From the NCBI GenBank assembly GCA_903939555.1, contig CAJAHV010000279.1, forward strand, positions 1 through 23,590: a DNA stretch of 23,590 bases, read 5' to 3'. Made by a program: the position numbers and the translations under genes. The notes below the pieces were generated by a model. That model made no database searches, was not told the DNA's origin, and was given only the letters and a program-made list of their open reading frames with translations. The DNA is from an uncultured Alphaproteobacteria bacterium (GTDB taxonomy: Bacteria > Pseudomonadota > Alphaproteobacteria > Sphingomonadales > Sphingomonadaceae). Shown here one piece after another: positions 8,259-14,500 of this stretch. Every line of letters starts with the position of its first letter. Position 1 is the first letter of the stretch.

Positions 8259-8336
8259 AAAGTGCATCGCCGACCCTTCCGGTTACTCGATGCCAGTTGA
8301 ACGCACATTTTTTGTTACGCTACATGTCGTCAGACC

Positions 8337-8354
8337 GTCCCTATATATGAGACA
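8337..8354. promoter_or_regulatory. Motif A, copy 1: candidate IclR operator or shared promoter element
   Basis: GTCCCTATATATGAGACA (plus strand) recurs with 16 of 18 bases at 10131-10148. Both copies have the same orientation relative to a minus-strand gene: here 91 bases before the receptor start, there 57 bases before the FAH start. Read on the minus strand, each contains CATATAT followed by GGGAC, so the motif may overlap the -10 element and first transcribed bases. An operator for the IclR regulator is the simplest reading. Confidence 0.45.
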
Positions 8355-8357
8355 CAA

Positions 8358-8372
8358 TCCTACTATGTAGGA
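8358..8372. promoter_or_regulatory. 15-bp perfect palindrome beside motif A
   Basis: TCCTAC-TAT-GTAGGA is a perfect inverted repeat three bases from motif A copy 1, upstream of the receptor gene. Its size suits a dimeric repressor or activator site. I do not find a second copy upstream of the FAH or propeller genes, so it may be specific to the receptor operon. Confidence 0.35.
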
Positions 8373-8437
8373 CAACATGACTTGTGATCGATGTCAAGCG
8401 TCTGTGTGCAGCCCTCGGGAAGTATTTTTTCTGAGCC

Positions 8438-9208
8438 TCAATAGGTGGTGCGGCCGCCCGAGATGTCGAAGGTGGCGGCAGTGGAGAAGCTGCATTCGCG
8501 GCTGGCCAGCCAGCAGACGAGAGCGGCGCTTTCATCGACTTCGCCCAGACGTCCCATCGGGATGCGTGAACGCATATATTCGATCTGGCTGGCCGGAAGC
8601 TGCTCGAGGATCGGGCTATCGAAGGTGGCAGGGGTGACGCAGTTGACGAGGACGCCGGTCAGCGCCAACTCCTTGCCAAGCGACTTGGTCAGGCCGATGA
8701 CGCCAGCCTTGGAGGCTGAATAGGCCGACGCATTGGGATTGCCTTCCTTGCCGGCTACCGACGAGATGTTGATGACCCGGCCATAGCCGTTAGCGACCAT
8801 GAGCGGCACCACCTCGCGGCAGCAATAGAAGACACCGTTTAGGTTGATGTCGATGACGCTGCGCCATCCCTCGACTGGGAAGGCGGTAACGGGCATGCTG
8901 GCCCCCGTGATGCCGGCGCTGTTGACGAGGATGTCAACGCGGCCGAGCAAAGCTTGGCTGGCGGCGGCGGCGGCGACCTCGGCGTGGTTAGCGACATCAA
9001 GAGCGACGATATGGCTGGCCCCGGTTTCTGCTCTGGCAGCTTCAAGCATCGCTGTGTTGCAGTCCCACAGAGCGACCTTGCCGCCCTCTGCGACGATCCG
9101 CTTGGCGGTGGCGCGGCCGAGGCCCGACGCTCCGCCGGTGATGATCGCGGTCTGGCCGGCGAAGCGCCCGGAACCGGCATAGGCGGGGGTGTCGGAAGTG
9201 GCGCTCAT
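8438..9208 (-). CDS. SDR dehydrogenase, probable 2-keto-3-deoxy sugar-acid 4-dehydrogenase
   Basis: The 256-residue product is a classical short-chain dehydrogenase. TGGASGLG (24-31) is the nucleotide-binding loop, Asp49 after the second strand favours NAD(H) over NADP(H), NSAG (96-99) is the NNAG-type motif, and Ser149/150, Tyr163 and Lys167 (YSASK) form the active site. The segment after PATFDSPIL covers the substrate. Its ATG overlaps the stop of the upstream FAH gene by four bases (ATGA), so the two are co-translated. In the diketo-hydrolase route an SDR of this kind oxidises C4 of 2-keto-3-deoxy-L-rhamnonate or -fuconate to the 2,4-diketo acid, which is the substrate of the neighbouring hydrolase. 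SDR membership is certain; the substrate is assigned from the gene pair and the nearby dehydratase. Confidence 0.9.
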   Translation of the reverse strand: MSATSDTPAYAGSGRFAGQTAIITGGASGLGRATAKRIVAEGGKVALWDCNTAMLEAARAETGASHIVALDVANHAEVAAAAASQALLGRVDILVNSAGITGASMPVTAFPVEGWRSVIDINLNGVFYCCREVVPLMVANGYGRVINISSVAGKEGNPNASAYSASKAGVIGLTKSLGKELALTGVLVNCVTPATFDSPILEQLPASQIEYMRSRIPMGRLGEVDESAALVCWLASRECSFSTAATFDISGGRTTY

Positions 9209-10074
9209 CTGCGGGGTCTTTTCTGATCGGGGCTATATGCAAAAACGCGCTGGCGCTGGGTGCCGAGTTTCTCGATGCCGAGCGTGATGGTGTCGCCGGG
9301 CTTAAGATATTGCGGCGGGTTCATACCGAGCCCGACGCCTGGCGGGGTGCCGGTGGTGATGATGTCACCAGGCATCAAGGTCATGAAGCTGCTAACATAG
9401 CTGACGATATGAGTGACGTTGAAGATCATCGTCCGGGTGTTGCCGGTCTGGCGGCGCTCACCGTTGACACTTAGCCACATCGACAGTGTCTGCGCGTCCC
9501 CAACCTCGTCCGAGGTTACCAGCCAGGGACCGACGGGGCCGAAGGTATCGCAACCCTTACCCTTGTCCCAGGTGCCGCCGCGCTCCATCTGATAGGCACG
9601 CTCGCTGAGATCGTTGACGACGACATAGCCGGCGACATGAGCCAGCGCGTCGGCCTCGGCGACATGGCTGGCGCGGGTGCCGATGACAACACCCAGTTCG
9701 ACCTCCCAATCGCTCTTCGTCGAGGCCGGTGGCAACATTACGTCATCGTCCGGTCCTTGCAGGCAGCTTGTTGCCTTCATGAAGATCACCGGCTCGTCGG
9801 GAACCGGCAGGTTCGATTCGGCAGCGTGGTCGGAATAGTTGAGGCCGATTGCAATAAACTTGCGGACATGGGCGACCGGCGGACCCAGCCGCGTCCCCGG
9901 CGGGACTAGCGGCAGCGCCGCCAGATCGAGCGCGGCGAGGCGGGCGAGGCCAGCCGGCGACAGGGTCGCGTCGTCGATATCGGTTATGACCCCGCCAAGG
10001 TCGCGGATGCAGCCTTCAGCATCGAGCAGACCGGGTCTCTCGACGCCGACGGAACCATATCGCAAGAGTTTCAT
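9205..10074 (-). CDS. FAH-family hydrolase, probable 2,4-diketo-3-deoxy sugar-acid hydrolase
   Basis: The 289-residue product belongs to the fumarylacetoacetate hydrolase family. Expected metal ligands are visible: Glu124 and Glu126 in DWEVELGVVIG and Asp155 in VNDLSER. Lys171 and Lys173 (WDKGKGCDTFGPVGPWLVT) and TGTPPGVG (241-248) complete the family signature. I start at the ATG at 10074 because MKLLRYG is the usual beginning of this family; an in-frame ATG seven codons upstream (10095) is possible and neither has a strong ribosome site. Close relatives cleave a C-C bond in 2,4-diketo-3-deoxy-L-rhamnonate or -fuconate to give pyruvate and L-lactate. It is the first gene of the minus-strand pair with the SDR, divergent from iclR. 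The pairing with an SDR, a dehydratase and L-lactate dehydrogenase makes this role likely. Confidence 0.9.
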   Translation of the reverse strand: MKLLRYGSVGVERPGLLDAEGCIRDLGGVITDIDDATLSPAGLARLAALDLAALPLVPPGTRLGPPVAHVRKFIAIGLNYSDHAAESNLPVPDEPVIFMKATSCLQGPDDDVMLPPASTKSDWEVELGVVIGTRASHVAEADALAHVAGYVVVNDLSERAYQMERGGTWDKGKGCDTFGPVGPWLVTSDEVGDAQTLSMWLSVNGERRQTGNTRTMIFNVTHIVSYVSSFMTLMPGDIITTGTPPGVGLGMNPPQYLKPGDTITLGIEKLGTQRQRVFAYSPDQKRPRR

Positions 10075-10130
10075 AGACCGGCTACAACGCGGCATCTGAA
10101 ATGTGACATAACGGCCTGCCCTCTTGTTTT

Positions 10131-10148
10131 GTCCCGATATATGAGATA
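10131..10148. promoter_or_regulatory. Motif A, copy 2, in the FAH/iclR divergent promoter
   Basis: GTCCCGATATATGAGATA matches copy 1 at 16 of 18 positions. It lies 57 bases before the FAH start and ends 13 bases before the iclR start, the expected place for a regulator that controls both itself and a divergent operon. The same gap also holds ATGTGACAT at 10101-10109, whose reverse complement occurs upstream of the propeller gene. Confidence 0.45.
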
Positions 10149-10160
10149 GGTGTTTATATT

Positions 10161-10994
10161 ATGGATAATCTGAAATCAAGCCGGACGGGTATGATTTTCC
10201 TGCCGCCGGCTGGGCGCGGGGTGGCGGCCAAGGTGGAGCCGAGGTCGGCGGCTGGCAGCCAGACCCTGTCGCGGGGTCTCGACCTGATCGAGGCAGTGGT
10301 CCAGACGCCGGCGACGCTTTCGGAATTGTCCAAACGACTTGGTATCAACCGCAGCACCGTTCACCGGCTCGCCTCGGCGCTGGCCGACCGGGGCTATCTG
10401 AAGCTGGAAGCTGGCGAGGGCTATATGCTTGGCGCCAAGCTACTCGAGCTTGGTCATGCGGCGCGGCGGCAGATCAACCTGCCGCGTGTGGCGCGCCCTC
10501 ACCTGGAAGCACTGTGCGATTCGACCGGCGACGCCGTGCATCTCGGCGTGCTCTATGAAGACAAGGCGCTTTATCTCGATAAGCTGTCCGGCACGCGGCG
10601 GGTAGAGATCGGCTCGCGGGTCGGCGAGCGGCATCCCTTGTGCGCGACCGGGCTCGGCAAGTCCCTGCTGCTGGACTGCAGCGAGATGGAATGGCTGGAA
10701 ATCTATCGCGCCGAGACCGGGCACGGCGGTGCCGCCGACCCGGCCTATGCGGCCTGGGTAGAGCAGATGCGCGGATATGCGGCGGGCGGCTATTCGTTCG
10801 ACCTCGAAGAAAATGAGGACCGAGTGCGTTGTGTCGGCGCGCCGATCCGCGACGAGACGGGCGAAATCGTCGCGGCGATCAGCGTGTCGAGCGTTGCCCA
10901 ATATATGAGCGACGATCGTATGGCCGGGCTGGTGGCGACGGTGTCGTCGACGGCGGGCGCGATCAGCCGGGCGCTGGGATGGTCGGGCCGGTGA
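10161..10994 (+). CDS. IclR-family transcriptional regulator
   Basis: The 277-residue product has a ~35-residue N-terminal extension, a winged helix-turn-helix (about 36-95, with TLSELSKRLGINRSTVHRLA as the HTH) and an IclR effector domain (about 105-272) containing HPLCATGLGKSLLL and the usual late segment GAPIRDETGEIVAAISVS. The start at 10161 gives the long extension; the ATG at 10191 is a plausible shorter start and neither has a clear Shine-Dalgarno. It is divergent from the FAH-SDR pair and four bases ahead of lldD, which makes it the likely local regulator. IclR proteins often bind a sugar acid or keto acid in the C-terminal domain; here a 2-keto-3-deoxy acid would fit, as inference. 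Motif A is its candidate binding site. Confidence 0.92.
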   Translation: MDNLKSSRTGMIFLPPAGRGVAAKVEPRSAAGSQTLSRGLDLIEAVVQTPATLSELSKRLGINRSTVHRLASALADRGYLKLEAGEGYMLGAKLLELGHAARRQINLPRVARPHLEALCDSTGDAVHLGVLYEDKALYLDKLSGTRRVEIGSRVGERHPLCATGLGKSLLLDCSEMEWLEIYRAETGHGGAADPAYAAWVEQMRGYAAGGYSFDLEENEDRVRCVGAPIRDETGEIVAAISVSSVAQYMSDDRMAGLVATVSSTAGAISRALGWSGR

Positions 10995-10998
10995 TGCC

Positions 10999-12153
10999 AT
11001 GCCGATGGTGATCGCGTCGGCCGGAGATTTCCGCGAGGCGGCGCGGCGGCGGCTCCCCCGCTTCCTGTTCGATTATATCGACGGTGCCGCCTATTCTGAG
11101 GTGACAAGTCGGCGCAATGTCGAGGATCTGGCCGGGGTGGCGCTCCGCCAGCGCGTTCTTAACGACGTTTCCGCGATAGATACCGGGACGACATTGTTCG
11201 GCCAGCGCTGGGCGATGCCGGTCGGGCTGGGGCCGGTGGGGCTGAGCGGCATGTATGCGCGGCGCGGCGAGGTGCAGGCGATGCGGGCGGCGAGCGCGGC
11301 GGAGATCCCGCTCTGCCTGTCGACCGTTTCGGTCTGCAGCCTCGAGGAGGTGGCGGCGGCAGTGGCGGTACCGCCCTGGTTCCAGCTTTATGTGATCCGT
11401 GACCGGGAATTCATGAAGGCGCTGCTGGACCGTGCCCGGGCGCTGGGCTGCGGGGCGCTGGTTTTCACCGTCGACATGCCGGTGCCCGGCGCGCGCTACC
11501 GCGACCCGCATTCCGGTATGTCCGGGCCTTATGCGCCGCTGCGCCGCTATGCGCAGGCGCTGGCGCATCCTCGCTGGGCGCTCGACGTGGGCGTTAGGGG
11601 CCGGCCGCATACGCTCGGCAACCTCGCTTCGGTGCTGGGCTCGGGGACAGGGCTGGAAGATTTCATCGGTTGGCTGGGGCGAAATTTCGATCCCTCGGTG
11701 ACGTGGCGCGATTTAGGCTGGATCCGCGAGCATTGGGACGGGCCACTGATCATTAAGGGTATTCTCGATCCCGACGATGCGGCTGAGGCCGCGGCGCTGG
11801 GGGCGGACGGGATCATCGTCTCCAACCATGGCGGGCGCCAGTTAGACGGGGTCGTTTCCAGTGCGGTGGCTTTGCCAGCGATTGCCGAGCGGTGCGGCGG
11901 CGCGCTGACCGTGCTGGCCGATGGCGGAGTGCGATCGGGGCTTGATGTCGTGCGGATGATGGCGCTCGGCGCGCAAGGCGTGATGCTCGGCCGGGCCTGG
12001 GCCTATGCGCTGGGGGCGCGCGGCGGGGCCGGAGTGTCGCAGCTTCTCCAGATCATCGCCAGCGAGATGCGGGTGGCGATGGCACTGACCGGCTGCACGT
12101 CGGTTTCAGACATCGGGCCGCACGTGCTGGATCGACGAAAATACCAAAAATAG
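10999..12153 (+). CDS. lldD: FMN-dependent L-lactate dehydrogenase
   Basis: The 384-residue product aligns along its length with LldD as I remember it: FLFDYIDGAAYSEVTSRRN near the start, APVGLSGMYARRGEVQA-like sequence at 79-94, PGARYRDPHSGMSGP (163-177), IIKGILDPDDA with flavin-contacting Lys253, and SNHGGRQLDG with the catalytic base His277 and substrate-binding Arg280. DGGVRSGLDVVRM is the FMN phosphate loop. The enzyme oxidises L-lactate to pyruvate at the inner membrane and passes electrons to quinone. It starts four bases after iclR stops, so they form one unit. Its presence here makes sense because the FAH hydrolase is predicted to release L-lactate. There is no lactate permease beside it, which also points to internally produced lactate. 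Confidence 0.95.
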   Translation: MPMVIASAGDFREAARRRLPRFLFDYIDGAAYSEVTSRRNVEDLAGVALRQRVLNDVSAIDTGTTLFGQRWAMPVGLGPVGLSGMYARRGEVQAMRAASAAEIPLCLSTVSVCSLEEVAAAVAVPPWFQLYVIRDREFMKALLDRARALGCGALVFTVDMPVPGARYRDPHSGMSGPYAPLRRYAQALAHPRWALDVGVRGRPHTLGNLASVLGSGTGLEDFIGWLGRNFDPSVTWRDLGWIREHWDGPLIIKGILDPDDAAEAAALGADGIIVSNHGGRQLDGVVSSAVALPAIAERCGGALTVLADGGVRSGLDVVRMMALGAQGVMLGRAWAYALGARGGAGVSQLLQIIASEMRVAMALTGCTSVSDIGPHVLDRRKYQK

Positions 12154-12161
12154 AGTTGACA

Positions 12162-12177
12162 TGTCACATATTGGGAT
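12162..12177. promoter_or_regulatory. Weak inverted motif A upstream of the propeller cluster
   Basis: On the minus strand this reads ATCCCAATATGTGACA and matches motif A copy 1 at 12 of 16 ungapped positions. It overlaps a TTGACA (12156-12161 region) that could be a -35 element and includes ATGTCACAT, the reverse complement of a 9-mer in the FAH/iclR gap. It is 61 bases upstream of the propeller start. If real, it would place the propeller cluster in the IclR regulon. Confidence 0.3.
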
Positions 12178-12237
12178 GCCAGTCTTCGCTCCAAGATAGA
12201 TAAATAATGGACTGAGCAAATCTGGGGAGTGACGACG

Positions 12238-13590
12238 ATGCGACATCGGATCTTTTTCGCCTTGGCGGCAACCACCATGCTGGCTTCTGCGGGGGCGCTT
12301 CATGCGCAGGAGACGGCACCCGAGCAGAGCTCTTATACGACCACGCCCGATGGCAAGACCTGTGACGGGGTGCTCGATACGGCGCGCCAGTGCATCGCGC
12401 GCGACCTGACGAAGAACACGCTCGATCGGCCCTATCGCCCGGCAGGCCATTCCGATGGACGACTGGCCGGGCCGAACAGCGGCTTTGGCCGGCGCGACCG
12501 GCGGCTTGTATATAGCACGACGCCGGGCGGTCATGCGGGTGGTCAGTATCCGGGCAGCACCAATGGGATCGGGATCATCGTGCTCGATGCCGAGAAGAAT
12601 TATTCCTTCGTCAAGCGGATCCCGACCTGGGACGTGCCGGCGAGCATGACGCCGGAGGAAGTGGCCGGTGTGTCGGCGAGTGCGGCAACCAACATGATCT
12701 ATTTGTCGACGCGGGGGCGTCTGGCGGCCTTTGATCTGGCGACCGACAAGAAGGTCTGGGAGAACACCTATACGCCCGGCAGTTGCTGCGAGCGTGGGCA
12801 GGTTACGCCAGACGGGCTGACCCTGATCGTCGGCTCGGACCTCAAGGACTTCTGGATGGTCGTGGATGCCAAGACCGGTAAGCTGAAGGGCAAGATCCAG
12901 GCCCCTGCCAGCATGTTTGCTCATAATATGGCGCTGAGCGCGGACGGCAAGACGGTGTTCATGGCGCCGAACGGCAACACGATCACCGTGGGTGACGTGG
13001 AAAAGATGAAGGCAACCAAGACAGTTACCTTCTCCGACCATGTCCGCGTCTTCACCATCAACCATGATGCGACGCGGGTTTACGCCAATTTGAACAACCT
13101 GCTCGGGTTCGAGATTGCCGATGTGACCACCGGCAAAGTCATCAAGCGGATCGAGGCACCGGCGCATATGTGGAAGGCGCAATGGGCCGATCCGACCAAG
13201 CGTTTCTATGGCCATGGTGGGCCGGTCCACGGCATTGCCATGTCTCCGGACGAGAGTGAGATCTGGGTGGTCGACAACATCAATTACGGCGTGCTGGTCT
13301 ATGACAATACCGGCGAATGGCCGGTGCTGAAGGAGACCTTCAAGACCACGCACTCCGCCAACTGGATCAACTTTGGGCTGGATGGCAAGCTGGTCTATCT
13401 GGCGTCGGGCGATGTGGTCGATGCCAAGACCAAGAAGATCGTCGGCTTTATGAACGACGAGTTCGGCAACCCGCTGTTCAGCGAGAAATATCTCGAAATG
13501 AGCTTCTCGAACGGGAAGTTGCAGCGCACGGTCAACCAGTTCGCACATGGCATTCCTGAGGCGGTGAAGGCTAGGCTGGCGGCGAAATGA
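12238..13590 (+). CDS. Secreted YncE-like beta-propeller protein
   Basis: The ~450-residue product has a signal peptide (MRHRIFFALAATTMLASAGALHAQ) and then repeated four-strand blades of the YncE/quinoprotein/lactonase-like propeller type, e.g. MIYLSTRGRLAAFDLATDKKVW, LIVGSDLKDFWMVVDAKTGK, MALSADGKTVFMAPNG and IAMSPDESEIWVVDN. I start at the ATG at 12238, eight bases after GGGGAG; an in-frame GTG at 12229 lies inside that ribosome site. Two cysteines near the N-terminus (42, 52) may form a disulfide, and Cys183-Cys184 are adjacent. Known propellers of this type include lactonases, quinoprotein subunits and non-enzymatic scaffolds. The next gene, a haem protein overlapping by four bases, suggests a periplasmic redox or lactone-related role. 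I cannot assign an activity. Confidence 0.85.
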   Translation: MRHRIFFALAATTMLASAGALHAQETAPEQSSYTTTPDGKTCDGVLDTARQCIARDLTKNTLDRPYRPAGHSDGRLAGPNSGFGRRDRRLVYSTTPGGHAGGQYPGSTNGIGIIVLDAEKNYSFVKRIPTWDVPASMTPEEVAGVSASAATNMIYLSTRGRLAAFDLATDKKVWENTYTPGSCCERGQVTPDGLTLIVGSDLKDFWMVVDAKTGKLKGKIQAPASMFAHNMALSADGKTVFMAPNGNTITVGDVEKMKATKTVTFSDHVRVFTINHDATRVYANLNNLLGFEIADVTTGKVIKRIEAPAHMWKAQWADPTKRFYGHGGPVHGIAMSPDESEIWVVDNINYGVLVYDNTGEWPVLKETFKTTHSANWINFGLDGKLVYLASGDVVDAKTKKIVGFMNDEFGNPLFSEKYLEMSFSNGKLQRTVNQFAHGIPEAVKARLAAK

Positions 13591-14042
13591 GGCTGTGGCG
13601 CCGTGCCTTTATGCTGGGCACGGCGCTGCTCGCGCAGCCCGCTCTGTGCGCGGCACCCGTTTTCGAGGGCGATCCGGCCAACAAGGTGGCGGTCGATAAA
13701 GTTTGCACGCGTTGCCACAAGAACGGGATGTTCCTGTCGACACCGCGCTCTTGGATCCGCTGGACCGATGTGTTCCGCACCATGTCTGCCCGCGGCGCCA
13801 CCGGCACCGATGCGGAGCTGGACCGCGTGGTGACGTTCTTTCTCGAAAACCTAACCATCATCAGCGTCAATGCATCGCCGGACAACGAGCTCGGCCCGGT
13901 TCTGGGCGCCAGCGACGCCGTCGTAGAAGCGATCCTGCGGCGCCGGGAAAAGCAGCCGTTCCGCAATTTCGACGAACTTGCGGCTTTTCCGGGTCTCGAT
14001 CGTGCTACGCTCGAACGCCGCCGCGGCCGCATCCTGTTCTGA
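13587..14042 (+). CDS. Periplasmic monohaem cytochrome c with C-terminal helix-hairpin-helix domain
   Basis: The 151-residue product has a signal peptide (1-23, ending CAA), one haem site C40-T-R-C43-H44, and a short cytochrome fold with Trp57/Trp59 and DVFRTMSARGA; Met66 is the likeliest axial ligand. The rest (about 91-151) is a helix-hairpin-helix module like that of ComEA: ISVNASPDNELGPVLGASD, then FRNFDELAAFPGLDRATLER. ComEA-type modules usually bind DNA, but short cytochrome-HhH proteins near quinoprotein-like genes are probably electron carriers in which the module serves as a protein-contact surface; this is inference. ATG overlaps the propeller stop (ATGA), so the pair is translationally coupled and likely forms one complex. 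Confidence 0.8.
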   Translation: MRLWRRAFMLGTALLAQPALCAAPVFEGDPANKVAVDKVCTRCHKNGMFLSTPRSWIRWTDVFRTMSARGATGTDAELDRVVTFFLENLTIISVNASPDNELGPVLGASDAVVEAILRRREKQPFRNFDELAAFPGLDRATLERRRGRILF

Positions 14043-14053
14043 TCGGAGCCTTC

Positions 14054-14494
14054 ATGCAGGTTCATCAATTTCTGCCATTCATGCTTCTGATCGCGGCTGC
14101 AAGCCCGGACAACACCCAGCATGCCGCGACGGATACCCTTGCAGCGTCGGTCACCACCATCAGGGATGGCGTGGCCGTCCACACCGTCTTTGCCGATCCT
14201 GCCGCCAACACTGTCTTCGTTCGCCGGGACGCCTCGGGGGTCGTCGAACGCCACGCCCGCCTGAACGACGTGATGATCGCTCGCAAGGGAACCGTGACGA
14301 TGATCCTTGGCGGGACCATCGAAGGCGGCGCTGAAACGTCGCCGGGCGAGTGGCGCGGCGGTCGCATCGTCGGCGGCCGCAGCCAGCGCTTCGACGCGGG
14401 TGACATGCTGTGGATCCCGGCGGGTGTCCCGCACCAGATGATCCTGCGACCCGGCAGCAGTTTCACTTACGCGGTCGTCAAGACCGGACAATAG
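14054..14494 (+). CDS. Secreted single-domain cupin
   Basis: The 146-residue product starts at 14054, 11 bases after the cytochrome gene. A longer frame upstream only overlaps that gene and is not used. Residues 1-17 form a signal peptide (FLPFMLLIAAAS). The cupin core shows a degenerate motif 1 (RHARLNDVMIARKGTVTMILGG, His67, lacking the usual HxH pair) and a clear motif 2 (GDMLWIPAGVPHQM, Gly116, Pro122, Gly124, His127). With only two obvious metal-type histidines it may bind metal weakly or a small ligand instead. Its place in the cluster suggests a sensor or small enzyme for the compound handled by the propeller and cytochrome. Function unknown. Confidence 0.8.
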   Translation: MQVHQFLPFMLLIAAASPDNTQHAATDTLAASVTTIRDGVAVHTVFADPAANTVFVRRDASGVVERHARLNDVMIARKGTVTMILGGTIEGGAETSPGEWRGGRIVGGRSQRFDAGDMLWIPAGVPHQMILRPGSSFTYAVVKTGQ

Positions 14495-14500
14495 AAGGGC

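Noticed and set aside
12784..12789. Cys-Cys pair of the propeller as proof of a PQQ enzyme
   Set aside because: Adjacent cysteines occur in PQQ alcohol dehydrogenases, but this protein is a shorter YncE-like propeller without other PQQ-site residues that I can identify, so I keep it only as an oddity.
12106..13548. Minus-strand 480-codon frame
   Set aside because: Long only because GC-rich codon bias of the propeller gene suppresses stops; His/Arg-rich translation with no domain, while the plus strand has a signal peptide and blade repeats.
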